Assembly: GCA_910584725.1 (NCBI GenBank)
Contig: CAJUBE010000026.1
Coordinates: 1-64,000 of the forward strand
From: an uncultured Lachnospiraceae bacterium
Lineage (GTDB): Bacteria > Bacillota > Clostridia > Lachnospirales > Lachnospiraceae
Direction of reading: 5' to 3'
Length of the DNA stretch: 64,000 nucleotides
A program made the position numbers and the translations under genes. Shown piece by piece: positions 1 to 8,879 of this stretch; the first letter of the stretch is position 1, and each line of letters starts with the position of its first letter. Under the pieces are notes generated by a model. It saw nothing but the letters and a program-made list of their open reading frames with translations, did no database searches and was not told the origin of the DNA.

Positions 1-23
1 AAGAAGTACTAAGTCTCACGCCA

Positions 24-50
24 GAGAATGCCCAAAATACGGGCATTCTC
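24..50. repeat. Perfect 10-bp stem hairpin
   Basis: The arms GAGAATGCCC (24-33) and GGGCATTCTC (41-50) pair perfectly around a 7-nt loop. No T-run follows, so an intrinsic terminator is not supported. The 3' arm overlaps the first bases of the REP-like repeat at 42-92, so it may be an extra stem of that element. It is absent from the second copy of the repeat. Confidence 0.5.
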
Positions 51-92
51 CGCATTGATTTGAGTCACAGCTAAGCTGTGACATGGCGGTTA
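42..92. repeat. REP-like 51-bp interspersed repeat, copy 1
   Basis: This 51-bp block recurs with only two substitutions at 47304-47354. Its core is a stem, TCACAGC paired with GCTGTGA, inside a weaker outer stem CCGC/GCGG. It has no coding potential. The size, palindromic core and intergenic location fit a REP-type or small structured repeat; the family is not one I can name. Confidence 0.7.
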
Positions 93-194
93 GAGTGTGC
101 GGAAAACGAAAATTTCCTTATATTTGGTTGATTGATAGATAGAAAGGCACCTTGACAATTTCATACTTTATATCAGATTTGGCGACGGCTTTTC

Positions 195-223
195 TTTACA
201 TGCCTTTGATACAATGTTAGAAT
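195..223 (+). promoter_or_regulatory. Promoter of element A ATPase gene
   Basis: The -35 TTTACA (195-200) and -10 TAGAAT (218-223) are separated by exactly 17 bp. Element C has the same layout (TTTACA, 17 bp, TAAAAT), which supports function. The ATPase gene starts 36 bp downstream behind GGAGGG. Confidence 0.65.
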
Positions 224-258
224 GAGGATAACAAAGGGCTGCGTATGGAGGGTACGGA

Positions 259-1842
259 ATGCGCTATTTCAATACGGAAGGGCTATGTGATCCGGAAATT
301 CATTATATGGTAAATTTGGACGAACGTCTGCAGACGATCAGAGAACGCTATGTGGAGCGTGGAAGCTATTTTGTCATCAACAGGGGAAGGCAGTATGGGA
401 AGACGACGACTCTGTGGATGCTGGAGGGATATCTGAGCGCTGATTATTATGTCGTTTCTCTGGACTTTCAAACGCTTAGTACGGCGGACTATCAGGATGA
501 ATATGCTTTTACCAAAGCATTTATGTGTGTATTTGACGAGGCACTCGAAGAGTGGGAAGATGCTGCGGATGTGCAGGAAATCATCCATGTGTTCCTGACA
601 GACAGGGAAAAGTATACGCTGGGCGAGATGTTTACTGTACTGAGCCGGGTTTGCAGGGCGGCTTCCAGACCGATTGTGCTGATGATTGATGAGGTGGACA
701 GTGCATCCAACAATCGGGTGTTTATTGACTTTTTGGCACAGCTTCGCGCGTATTATCTGAAACGGAGAAAGAAGCCAGTTTTTCAGTCAGTGATTCTTGC
801 GGGAGTGTATGACATTAAAAATCTCAAACTGAAAATACGGCCTGAGGAAGAGCATCAGTACAACAGCCCGTGGAATATCGCAGCGAATTTTGACCTTGAT
901 ATGGATTTTTCGGCAAAGCAGATTGCCGGGATGCTGCGGGAGTACGAGACGGATCATCAGACAGGGATGAACGTGGACGAGATATCGGAAGAGATTTACC
1001 GGTATACATCCGGCTATCCGTATCTGGTTTCGCTTATCTGCAAGACAATAGATGAAACATTGTCGGGAGAAAAGGCGTATTCTGATAAATGCGGTGGATG
1101 GACGCGGGAAGGAATTGCAGAGGCAGTAAAAAATATTCTAAAGTCCAGAGCGCCCTTATTTGACAGTCTCGTTAAACAGTTGGATGCTTATCCTGATTTG
1201 AAGGAAATGCTGGGGGATATTATATACCAGGGGAAACGGGTACTGTTCAGTTCCGCAGAAAAGTACATCAATCTGGGTATGATGTTTGGGTATTTAAGGG
1301 AGGATAATGGGCGTGTCGTGGTGGCGAACCGCATCTTCGAAATGTATCTGCTGGATTTATTTGCAGCAGAAGAATCATTAAACAGTGAGATGTATGCTTA
1401 CGGACAAAATAACCAGCTTCAATTCGTAAAAGGAAACCGTCTTGATATGGATCTGGCGCTTGAAAAGTTCGTGGAGTATTTCACAGATATTTACAGCGAT
1501 AACGATGAGAAATTTGTGGAGGCCTACGGACGAAAATTCTTTCTCCTGTATTTGAAGCCGATTATAAACGGCACGGGAAATTATTATCTCGAAGCGCAGA
1601 CAAGGGATGCTTCCAGAACCGACGTGATCGTGGATTACTTAGGTCAGCAGTTTGTGGTGGAGCTGAAAATCTGGCGCGGAAATGAGTATAATGAGCGCGG
1701 GGAAAGGCAGCTTACCGAATACTTGGACTACTATCATCTGGATAAGGGATACCTGCTCAGCTTTAACTTCAATAAGAAGAAGGAAGTGGGAGTGAAGGAA
1801 CTGCAGGTTGGGAATAAGGTGATTGTGGAGGCGGTGGTGTGA
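259..1842 (+). CDS. AAA-family ATPase with C-terminal PD-(D/E)XK nuclease domain
   Basis: The 527-residue protein matches the AAA-ATPase_like plus PDDEXK_9 architecture. Residues about 40-51 hold a P-loop variant, RGRQYGKTTT, and residues about 139-150 a Walker B segment, IVLMIDEVDSAS. Near residue 455 a conserved Asp is followed by E-L-K (about 468-470), the usual PD-(D/E)XK spacing. GGAGGG lies 6 bp before the ATG. A paralog of 531 residues sits at 27526-29121, with the C-terminal third almost unchanged. The family is hugely expanded in Bacteroidetes and Clostridia and its function is unknown. Inference: it may be the replicating or cutting component of the inverted-repeat unit that contains it. 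Confidence 0.85.
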   Translation: MRYFNTEGLCDPEIHYMVNLDERLQTIRERYVERGSYFVINRGRQYGKTTTLWMLEGYLSADYYVVSLDFQTLSTADYQDEYAFTKAFMCVFDEALEEWEDAADVQEIIHVFLTDREKYTLGEMFTVLSRVCRAASRPIVLMIDEVDSASNNRVFIDFLAQLRAYYLKRRKKPVFQSVILAGVYDIKNLKLKIRPEEEHQYNSPWNIAANFDLDMDFSAKQIAGMLREYETDHQTGMNVDEISEEIYRYTSGYPYLVSLICKTIDETLSGEKAYSDKCGGWTREGIAEAVKNILKSRAPLFDSLVKQLDAYPDLKEMLGDIIYQGKRVLFSSAEKYINLGMMFGYLREDNGRVVVANRIFEMYLLDLFAAEESLNSEMYAYGQNNQLQFVKGNRLDMDLALEKFVEYFTDIYSDNDEKFVEAYGRKFFLLYLKPIINGTGNYYLEAQTRDASRTDVIVDYLGQQFVVELKIWRGNEYNERGERQLTEYLDYYHLDKGYLLSFNFNKKKEVGVKELQVGNKVIVEAVV

Positions 1843-2138
1843 GGGAAAGGAAGGAATTTAGGAAAGTTTCTCTCAAAAAACGTGCGGAGGTGTTGGGAAT
1901 GTTGTTGGAAGAGTTTGACGCGGAGAAATATGAGAGGACGATACGGGGAGAGGGAAGAGAGGAAGGAAGAGAGGAAGGGAAAAAAGAAGGCCTGAAGATA
2001 GGTATGCGTTTGAGCATAGAGATTCTGCAGGAGACCAACCAGACGAGAGAGGACGCAAAGAAAAAGATAGCGGAGAAGTATTCGGTATCTGAAGATGAGG
2101 CGGAGCGGGAACTCTTACTGTACTGGAAGGGGAATTGA
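1839..2138 (+). CDS. Rpn-family-like C-terminal tail protein
   Basis: This 99-residue protein starts with GTG inside the stop of the ATPase gene (4-bp GTGA overlap), so the two are probably translationally coupled. Its sequence resembles only the C-terminal tail of Rpn/PDDEXK transposase-like nucleases: an LGMLLEEFDAEKYE segment, then a charged repeat GREEGREEGKKEG and a short helical end. The nuclease domain itself is absent. It could be a remnant of a decayed Rpn gene or a stand-alone tail that partners the upstream ATPase. The other full unit (27407-29203) lacks this gene. Confidence 0.6.
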   Translation: MRERKEFRKVSLKKRAEVLGMLLEEFDAEKYERTIRGEGREEGREEGKKEGLKIGMRLSIEILQETNQTREDAKKKIAEKYSVSEDEAERELLLYWKGN

Positions 2139-2193
2139 ATGACTTGAAGCAGTAGAGGCATATTAGATATAGAAATATAGATAAAATTAAAAG

Positions 2194-2240
2194 AATCTGA
2201 TGTAAAGTATGGAATTGTCGTATTTTATATCAGATTTTTT
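2194..2240 (+). terminator. Right end of element A, intrinsic terminator
   Basis: AATCTGATGTAAA (2194-2206) pairs with TTTATATCAGATT (2224-2236) with one G-U pair, followed by a T-run. The 5' arm and loop are also the inverted terminal repeat of the element. The hairpin ends 50 bp before the next gene, so it could attenuate that gene. Confidence 0.7.
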
Positions 2241-2289
2241 ATGTTTACTTAGGAAAATTGAAGCACATTAAGAAGGAGTTGGAAAACGA

Positions 2290-3114
2290 ATGGGAAATTT
2301 AAAAGAATTGGCAGATTTCATGAAGCCAAAAGAAAGTAAATATGTGTTAGAGGGAAAGGATTTGAAAATTGGAAGAGGTGTAATTGTTTGTGATAATGCA
2401 ATTATTCCGTTGGATGCCGTTTCTTTTATAGAAACATTGCAGTATGGAAAGTTGGGATATGGGAGATGGCCGTATGCTTTAATAGCAGGATTTATTATGA
2501 TATTTATTCCGGCAACAATAATTATAGGTATATTAGTATTTATCATAGCTTTGGTGAATGTGATAGGTATTTATCAAAAAAATAAGCAAACAATTTATTA
2601 TTTAAATATTCAGAATCACGCAGGGAGAAATTTTCATATAGCAACTTCTGATTTGGATTTTTTAGAGGAAATGAGAAAAGCGTTATTAACGTGTATGAAT
2701 GATAAAAGTGTGTCATATAGCGGAAAGGAGAGGATTTGGATGATAAACGGAGATATTGTTGACGGCGACAAATTTTCAGCGGCGGGAGATATAAATATAG
2801 GGAGTAACAGAAATTCAGGGACGATTGGATCGTCAGATGTAATAAACGGACAGGGAAGAAAAAATGTAACAAATTCTAATGTGGTATTGGACGAAGAATG
2901 GAAGATACTTGAGGAATTTGCGAAGGGAAGAATGAAAGATTTTCCGCAAAATGAGAGAAATTTTATTATATGCAAAAATTTGGCCATCTGTGCAGAAAGG
3001 AAGGATAGAGCTAATAGCCAGTCCCTGTTAAAGAAGGCGGGAAAGGCTGCATTGGAGATTATTTTAGCGAGTGCTCCTATGGCTGTGAAGGCGGTTATTA
3101 ATAAACTTATGTAG
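2290..3114 (+). CDS. Membrane protein with PH-like N-terminus, unknown function
   Basis: This 274-residue protein has a small beta-rich N-terminal segment (about 20-50), two closely spaced hydrophobic segments (about 60-95), a basic-polar segment, a Gly/Asn/Ser-rich linker (about 160-195) and a helical C-terminus. The N-terminal part is reminiscent of DUF6232-like two-TM proteins, but that match is a guess. Its ATG follows AAGGAG. It is AT-rich and sits directly after element A, 17 bp before the SEL1 membrane protein, so the pair is probably co-transcribed. No known pathway role can be assigned. Confidence 0.6.
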   Translation: MGNLKELADFMKPKESKYVLEGKDLKIGRGVIVCDNAIIPLDAVSFIETLQYGKLGYGRWPYALIAGFIMIFIPATIIIGILVFIIALVNVIGIYQKNKQTIYYLNIQNHAGRNFHIATSDLDFLEEMRKALLTCMNDKSVSYSGKERIWMINGDIVDGDKFSAAGDINIGSNRNSGTIGSSDVINGQGRKNVTNSNVVLDEEWKILEEFAKGRMKDFPQNERNFIICKNLAICAERKDRANSQSLLKKAGKAALEIILASAPMAVKAVINKLM

Positions 3115-3131
3115 GACATTGTGAACATAAA

Positions 3132-4508
3132 ATGAGACAAAAGAGATTTTATTTAGACTTAAAATTAGGTTATAGTTTGTGCGCATTTTGCAATATGGGT
3201 TTTTCATTATATTTATTATATGGCACAGTATCAATATTCTTTCCGACAGTGGCCAATATTATTTTGGGAGTGTTTGCAATAATTTTTATTCCAGTGGTTT
3301 ATGTATTACCCTATTTTGACTATTTAGCAAATCTAACTGCATTAATGTGCGGTGTTAGTACATGTGATATCGATGAAATGAGTTACGGGGAAAGGACATT
3401 ACATTTATCCTTTAGCATATTTAAGCTTATAACAAAAATAATAGGAGCTGTTTCGGCTATATTGACATTTTTGGCAACCGTGCTGTTTTCTTTTATATTT
3501 TGGTTGGTATCTGGAAGCTGGTTTGAGGACGGTATCATAGGTTCGTTATGTAAGTTAAGAGACAGCTATGAGATCACTAGGTATGCGGCGAAGATATATA
3601 ATGTGGTCACATCAATTGCTGAAGTGGCATTTACAAAAATTATTGAATGGGAAAAGAAAGGGTACGAATTTAATGTCAGGCATAGGCTGGTAGAACCAGA
3701 AATGATTGATTTACCACCAGTAAAGCAAAGAGCAGAAGGTGAGGATGCTACATATGTGGATAATATATATGAGGCGCAGAAAGGCGACACGAAGGCACAA
3801 GTAGTAGTTGGTAAGTATTTAATTTGTTATGGAGAAATTAAGGAAGGATTGTGTTGGCTGAAAAAAGCATATTTACAGAAGGAGCCAACTGCTTATACAG
3901 CATTTGGGAATTTATATATGGAGGGAGCTGTTGTTGAAAAAAATGAGGAAAAGGCGGTTAAGTTCTATGAGCTGGGAATAAAAGGAAAAGATCCAGCGGC
4001 AATGTATTTTCTTGCAACGTATTATTTAGGAAAAGAACAGTCAGAAATGTCAATAAATATGATTGTAAAGCTTTTCACTGTAGCAGCAAATATGGGAGAA
4101 GAAATGGCGTCAGTACAGTTAGGCAAATTATATTTTGAAGGAGACAGAATTGAAAAGGACGAGGCAAAAGCTTTTTATTGGTTAAACAAAGCAGTCATGG
4201 ATGGAAGGGAGTATGTCTATGCAGGTTATTATCTAGGCAGATGTTATTTGGAAGGGATCGGTGTGGAGAGGGATGAAATAAAGGGATTTCAGATACTAAA
4301 AAATACGGAGGAGGAAGGGGGCAGCAGGATTGATCAAGTAAGAGAAATGCTTATCAACTGCTATGAGAAGGGGATAGGCGTGAAGAGAAATACGAGAAAA
4401 GCGAAGGAATACCATACTGCAAAGAATAGAGGTGAACGTTTGCTTGGCGATTTAGCTGAGTTAATACAAACGGAAGGAAGAAGGGATGAAAATGAGGAAA
4501 AAGTTTGA
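3132..4508 (+). CDS. Membrane-anchored SEL1-repeat protein
   Basis: The N-terminal ~170 residues hold several hydrophobic segments. From about residue 210 to the end are tandem SEL1-type TPR repeats, recognisable by units such as AMYFLATYYLG, ASVQLGKLYFEGD and GYYLGRCYLEGIGVERD. SEL1 repeats usually mediate protein-protein contacts. It lies 17 bp after the preceding membrane protein and 48 bp before LicD, all AT-rich and on the same strand. It may scaffold a membrane process related to the glycan locus or form an independent pair with its upstream neighbour. Confidence 0.75.
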   Translation: MRQKRFYLDLKLGYSLCAFCNMGFSLYLLYGTVSIFFPTVANIILGVFAIIFIPVVYVLPYFDYLANLTALMCGVSTCDIDEMSYGERTLHLSFSIFKLITKIIGAVSAILTFLATVLFSFIFWLVSGSWFEDGIIGSLCKLRDSYEITRYAAKIYNVVTSIAEVAFTKIIEWEKKGYEFNVRHRLVEPEMIDLPPVKQRAEGEDATYVDNIYEAQKGDTKAQVVVGKYLICYGEIKEGLCWLKKAYLQKEPTAYTAFGNLYMEGAVVEKNEEKAVKFYELGIKGKDPAAMYFLATYYLGKEQSEMSINMIVKLFTVAANMGEEMASVQLGKLYFEGDRIEKDEAKAFYWLNKAVMDGREYVYAGYYLGRCYLEGIGVERDEIKGFQILKNTEEEGGSRIDQVREMLINCYEKGIGVKRNTRKAKEYHTAKNRGERLLGDLAELIQTEGRRDENEEKV

Positions 4509-4556
4509 ATATCCACAAATGGTTATTTGTAGCAGGGAAGAGAAAGGTTAACAATC

Positions 4557-5417
4557 ATGGGTGGAAAATTTATAGAACAAGGAATGGAAAAATTTATGAT
4601 AGAGTTGGACGATCAAGTGTTAAAAAAATTGCAGATGATAGAATTAGAAATGTTGATAGAGGTTGATCGAATCTGTAAAGAGAATAACATATCATATACA
4701 ATTATTGGAGGAACATTATTAGGGGCGGTAAGACATGGTGGTTTTATTCCGTGGGATGACGATGCGGATGTGGCGATGCTCAGACCTGAATATGAAAAAT
4801 TTTGCAGGGTATGTGAAAAGGAACTGGATAAAGATCGGTTTTATTTTCAAAATATGGACATTACGGAAGGCTATCGTTGGGGGTATGCAAAACTGAGAAG
4901 GAAAGGAACTGTTTTTCTACGGGAAAAGCAGGAGCATATGCCTTATGAGCAGGGAGTTTTTTTAGATGTTTTTCCGATCGATGGAACGCCGGACAATAGA
5001 TGCCTTAGAATAATACATGATATCAGATGCTTTTGCGTGAGAAAAATACTGTGGTCGGCTGTTGGGAAAGAGTTTTCTAAACATTTTTTTGAGAGATTAC
5101 TTTATGGATTCTTATATAGAATACCGGAAAAAACAATTAAAGGGTGGTATAGAGGGCTGATATTAACGAAGAACGCCAATACAACAAAAGTGGTAAGGAC
5201 TCTGGCATATCCGGCTCATGGGAAGCTGCGAGGCTATTATAGACGATGGTTTGCGCAGACAAGCCCGATTGAATTTGAAGGATACATATTTGAGGGAGTA
5301 AAAGACTATAAGGGGTGGCTGACCTATGAATTTGGCGATTATATGAAGATTCCGCCAGAGGAGAAGCGAAAAGCGCACCCGGTTACTGAGATTAAGTTGA
5401 CAGATATTTCATTTTGA
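4557..5417 (+). CDS. LicD-family phosphotransferase
   Basis: The 286-residue protein shows the LicD signature in its N-terminal third: GGTLLGAVRHGGFIPWDDD, followed by a YEKFC segment, and later FLDVFPIDG. LicD proteins transfer phosphocholine or related CDP-activated phospho-groups onto glycans, and belong to the nucleotidyltransferase-fold superfamily. It is immediately followed by a cytidylyltransferase, which could supply a CDP-linked donor. Internal ATGs at 4584 and 4593 are possible alternative starts. Substrate is not determinable from sequence. Confidence 0.85.
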   Translation: MGGKFIEQGMEKFMIELDDQVLKKLQMIELEMLIEVDRICKENNISYTIIGGTLLGAVRHGGFIPWDDDADVAMLRPEYEKFCRVCEKELDKDRFYFQNMDITEGYRWGYAKLRRKGTVFLREKQEHMPYEQGVFLDVFPIDGTPDNRCLRIIHDIRCFCVRKILWSAVGKEFSKHFFERLLYGFLYRIPEKTIKGWYRGLILTKNANTTKVVRTLAYPAHGKLRGYYRRWFAQTSPIEFEGYIFEGVKDYKGWLTYEFGDYMKIPPEEKRKAHPVTEIKLTDISF

Positions 5418-5431
5418 TTAGAGGGATACAG

Positions 5432-6145
5432 ATGGCCAATATAGCTTTGATTATTGCTGGTGGTGTTGGGACAAGGACACATCAGGATATACCGAAACAG
5501 TTTTTAAGCGTCAATGATAAGCCTGTAATTATATACACAATAGAAGCGTTCCAAAACCACCCGGATATAGACGCTATTTACATTGTATGTCTTGACGGAT
5601 GGCAGGACGTTTTACAGGCATATGTACAGCAATTTAATGCAGGGAAAGTCAAGCGAATTGTGAAAGGTGGAAAGAACGGGCAGGATTCCATCCGTAATGG
5701 CGTATATGCGATAGCGGAGGCATTTGACGATGAAGATTTGATTTTAGTACATGATGCGATCCGACCGATGGTATCGTCAGACATTATATCGGATAATATT
5801 GTCAAATGCAGAAAGTATGGGAATGCGGTTACAGTGATACCATGTATGGAGGCCATGCTGAAATCGGGGGATGAGCGTCATTCCAACGAAAGTATCTTGA
5901 GAAATTCGTTATTCAGGGCACAGACGCCCCAGACATTAAGTGTCAAAGATGCGGTATCAATACATAGGGAGGCACTTGAAAAAGGAATAACGAATTCAGT
6001 TGCAACATGTACATTACTGCTTGAATTTGGAAAAGAGGTATTTTTTGCAAAGGGTTCCGAACTAAATATAAAAATTACAACTACAGACGATATCACGATT
6101 TTTAGGGCACTGCTGTCAATGCAGAAAAGCACATGGTTAAAATAG
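5432..6145 (+). CDS. IspD/TarI-family cytidylyltransferase
   Basis: The N-terminal IAGGVGTR and IPKQF motifs and the VHDAIRPMV segment identify an IspD/TarI-type nucleotidyltransferase, about 237 residues, the usual family size. It uses CTP to activate a sugar- or polyol-phosphate. Next to LicD, a CDP-alditol or similar donor for glycan decoration is more likely than isoprenoid synthesis, though IspD itself cannot be excluded. The ATG at 5432 is preferred because AGAGGG sits 6 bp upstream; an in-frame TTG at 5414 overlaps the licD stop. Confidence 0.85.
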   Translation: MANIALIIAGGVGTRTHQDIPKQFLSVNDKPVIIYTIEAFQNHPDIDAIYIVCLDGWQDVLQAYVQQFNAGKVKRIVKGGKNGQDSIRNGVYAIAEAFDDEDLILVHDAIRPMVSSDIISDNIVKCRKYGNAVTVIPCMEAMLKSGDERHSNESILRNSLFRAQTPQTLSVKDAVSIHREALEKGITNSVATCTLLLEFGKEVFFAKGSELNIKITTTDDITIFRALLSMQKSTWLK

Positions 6146-6170
6146 GAAACATGTTGGAGGGATTGGCTAA

Positions 6171-7970
6171 ATGAACGTATCAGAATATATAGTCTCTTTC
6201 TTAGAGGGAAAAAATATTGACAGGGTATTTGGTGTTGTTGGAGGAGCTATATTATGGTTTTGCAAGGCTCTGAATGAGAGTGAAAGGATAAAACCGATAT
6301 TTACAAATCATGAGCAGGCAGCAGCTATGGCGGCAGACGGATGGACAAGAGTCAGTGGGAAACCGGGGGTTGTGTTTGCAATTAACGGTCCGGGAATGAC
6401 CAATACAATCACTGGAATTGCGCAGGCGTGGGCTGATTCATCACCAGTCATCCTCATTACTGGAAATTCAAATCTAAAAAGCGTGCAATATGAGAGGAAT
6501 GTAGGGGTGCGGCAGTACGGCACACAGGATATCAGGACAGATATGCTTATGGAAGGCATCACAAAAAAATATTTTTTGTTAGAAAAAGCAGAAGATGTAA
6601 GAAAATGTATGGCAGAAGCTTATACCTTGTCTGTTTCCGGCAGACCGGGACCGGTCTGCATTGAAATCCCCATTAATGTGCAGAGCGCGAAGATTCCGGA
6701 TAGTGTACTTGAGGAAAAAGAGAAATCTATAAATAACTATAATGCAGATGAAGTAGACAGCACTGATATAGATTTTATTATGGAAAAGCTTTCCAAGGCA
6801 AAAAGACCGTTGATTCTAGCGGGGCAGGGTGTGCGGCTGTCGGGGGTGAGCGAAAGCTTTAGAAGGTTCGTTAGACAATACCAGATTCCGGTTGTTAATT
6901 CAAGGATGGGAATTGATACAATCGAGAGTGATAATGAATTTTTTGTGGGACGTGCAGGAAATCATGGGAGTAGACCGGCACACTTTGCACTACAGACATG
7001 CGACGTATTGCTCATATTAGGAAGCCGGTTAGCGCCGAATACCACAGGCTATGATGTCGAAAAATTTTCCAAACAATCTTATAAAATACTGGTAGATATT
7101 GATAAAAAGGAATTGGATAAATTTGGGATAACGATTGACAAGAAGCTGCATATGGATTTGCGTACATTTTTTGAATTTGCTGAAAAGAAGGCTCATGTAC
7201 AAGATATTGAGGCGAAGGGGAGATGGGAAAAATGGGCAAGGTGTTGCAATGAGTGGAAGAAGAGATATCCTGTTATGCGGCCGGAATACTATCGGGATAG
7301 TGAGATCAGTACATACAGAGTGGTTGAAATGGTAAGTGGTTTGGCGGGCACGGAGGATTTCATTATTTCCGATACCGGTTCGTGTTGTTGTATTGTGGCA
7401 CAGGTCTGGAGAGTAAAAGGAAACCAGAGAGTGTTTATATCAGGCGGTTTATCGGCGATGGGATATTGGGCAATGTCGATGGGGGTTGCCGCGGGAAATA
7501 GGAGAAAAGGAAACGTAATATGTTTTGTCGGCGACGGCAGTTTGCAAATGAACATCCATGAGCTTGCGACAATAAAACAGTATGGCTTGCCGATCAAGCT
7601 GTTTATCATCAATAACAGGGGATATCAATTTGTAAGAATGTCGCAGTCGGCTTACGGCATTGATCCACCGTTTGGCACGGATATTGATAAAGGTGTGCCA
7701 ATACCTGATACGGAGAAACTTGTCGGGGCTTATGGGTTGAATTACAGCCGCTGTGACAAAGCAGTTGAACTGCAGGATTCAATCAGCCGCATGTTAAGTT
7801 CAGATGAAGCAGAGCTGTGTGAAATCTTTGTGGCCAAAGAACAGGAGGTATGTCCAAGACTGAAATCGATCGCGTTAGATGATGGAACGTTTGTTTCGCC
7901 TGAGTATGAGAATCTTTATCCTTTTTTGGAGGAAGATGTTTTAAGGAAAGAAATTGAAAGTGCATTTTAG
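6171..7970 (+). CDS. Thiamine-pyrophosphate-dependent enzyme, acetolactate-synthase-like
   Basis: This 599-residue protein has the three-part TPP enzyme layout. The activating Glu is in NHEQAAAMAADGWTR (about residue 48), the middle domain follows, and the GDGS...NN cofactor motif lies at about 454-482. Family members catalyse decarboxylation or carboligation of 2-oxo acids. In this glycan context it might build a branched sugar or an aldehyde donor, in the way YerE or phosphonopyruvate decarboxylase do, but no PEP mutase or deoxysugar genes are present, so the substrate is open. The gene starts 25 bp after the cytidylyltransferase. Confidence 0.8.
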   Translation: MNVSEYIVSFLEGKNIDRVFGVVGGAILWFCKALNESERIKPIFTNHEQAAAMAADGWTRVSGKPGVVFAINGPGMTNTITGIAQAWADSSPVILITGNSNLKSVQYERNVGVRQYGTQDIRTDMLMEGITKKYFLLEKAEDVRKCMAEAYTLSVSGRPGPVCIEIPINVQSAKIPDSVLEEKEKSINNYNADEVDSTDIDFIMEKLSKAKRPLILAGQGVRLSGVSESFRRFVRQYQIPVVNSRMGIDTIESDNEFFVGRAGNHGSRPAHFALQTCDVLLILGSRLAPNTTGYDVEKFSKQSYKILVDIDKKELDKFGITIDKKLHMDLRTFFEFAEKKAHVQDIEAKGRWEKWARCCNEWKKRYPVMRPEYYRDSEISTYRVVEMVSGLAGTEDFIISDTGSCCCIVAQVWRVKGNQRVFISGGLSAMGYWAMSMGVAAGNRRKGNVICFVGDGSLQMNIHELATIKQYGLPIKLFIINNRGYQFVRMSQSAYGIDPPFGTDIDKGVPIPDTEKLVGAYGLNYSRCDKAVELQDSISRMLSSDEAELCEIFVAKEQEVCPRLKSIALDDGTFVSPEYENLYPFLEEDVLRKEIESAF

Positions 7971-7979
7971 GAGGAGCTA

Positions 7980-8840
7980 ATGGACAAAAGCCTGATAGCT
8001 AATACAGAGTACCGGCTAAAGAACAAATTCACATATGGTAGGGGGGGTAAAATAATTATTTATCCTTTCGGGGAAGTGGGGCATATTGTTCAAAACCTTT
8101 TGAGGAAACAATACGGCGTAGAGGATATAGTCTGCGTGGATTTTAGTCCCAAGGGAGAGAACGTAATGACGACGGATTTTTTGAGAGAGATAAATCCATC
8201 GGAATACATGATTATCATTTCATCCAACAGGGGGGATATTTACTCTGAAATCCGCAATTTTGTGTATGAGATTTTCCCAGAACATCGGGTGGTTGACATA
8301 TACGAAAATGAAAATATAGGAAAATGCTCATATGGATCATTAGCAAATCCACATTTTTTAGTAGAATCAGTAGGGGCATTCTGTAGTTTTGCAGAGGGCA
8401 GCGATGTGGTTCTAAATCATCCGATGCTATTTGTTTCAACGCACCCTTTCCTATATTTGGAGCCAGATGAAACAGACATGTGTGAAAGAAAGAACTGGCC
8501 GGGCTATTTGCCAGGAATAAATTGCAAATATCACAGAGAAAACAGAAAAGCAAAAATTGGAAATGATGTATGGATTGGACGTAATGCGATTATTATAGCT
8601 GGTGTTAATATAGGGAATGGCGCTATTGTGGGGGCTGGTGCAGTCGTCACAAAGGACGTGCCTGATTATGCGGTGGTGGCAGGTGTTCCGGCAAGAATTG
8701 TCAGATATCGTTTTACGGAAGAACAGATTTATAAATTGAATAAAATAGCATGGTGGAAGTGGAGTAGGGAAGAAATCGCACAAAGATCCGATGATTTTTA
8801 TGATGTGGAGACGTTTATTAAGAAATATTATGTAATCTGA
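7980..8840 (+). CDS. Rossmann-like domain + left-handed beta-helix acetyltransferase
   Basis: Residues about 20-105 form the accessory Rossmann-like domain shared across this locus (IIIYPFGEVGHIVQ at its start). Residues about 115-250 are hexapeptide-repeat: IGNDVWIGRNAIIIAGV, IGNGAIVGAGAVVTKDV and VVAGVPARIVRY, the CapG/Vat-type xenobiotic/sugar acetyltransferase fold. It probably O- or N-acetylates a sugar in the glycan using acetyl-CoA. This arrangement resembles PglD, where an N-terminal Rossmann domain binds the nucleotide sugar. It lies 9 bp downstream of the TPP enzyme. Confidence 0.85.
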   Translation: MDKSLIANTEYRLKNKFTYGRGGKIIIYPFGEVGHIVQNLLRKQYGVEDIVCVDFSPKGENVMTTDFLREINPSEYMIIISSNRGDIYSEIRNFVYEIFPEHRVVDIYENENIGKCSYGSLANPHFLVESVGAFCSFAEGSDVVLNHPMLFVSTHPFLYLEPDETDMCERKNWPGYLPGINCKYHRENRKAKIGNDVWIGRNAIIIAGVNIGNGAIVGAGAVVTKDVPDYAVVAGVPARIVRYRFTEEQIYKLNKIAWWKWSREEIAQRSDDFYDVETFIKKYYVI

Positions 8841-8879
8841 AAACGGCAGTTTAATGGAAAGGGATTTAAGATATTAAGA

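Larger units (their letters stand above)
147..2240 (+). mobile_element. Putative inverted-repeat-bounded element A (ATPase/nuclease + Rpn-tail gene)
   Basis: The left end (GACAATTTCATACTTTATAT and onward, from 153) reappears inverted at 2194-2219, matching at 24 of 26 positions. Between the ends lie a promoter, an AAA-ATPase/PD-(D/E)XK gene and a small Rpn-tail gene. The same two ends, in the same arrangement, bound a paralogous gene at 27407-29203 and an empty 224-bp copy at 13330-13553. No transposase of a known family and no clear target-site duplication is visible. The seen facts are the ends and the three copies; mobility is inference. Confidence 0.6.

Noticed and set aside
24..50. Hairpin near the start considered as an intrinsic terminator
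   Set aside because: The 10-bp stem is perfect but no T-run follows, so it is kept only as part of the repeat region.
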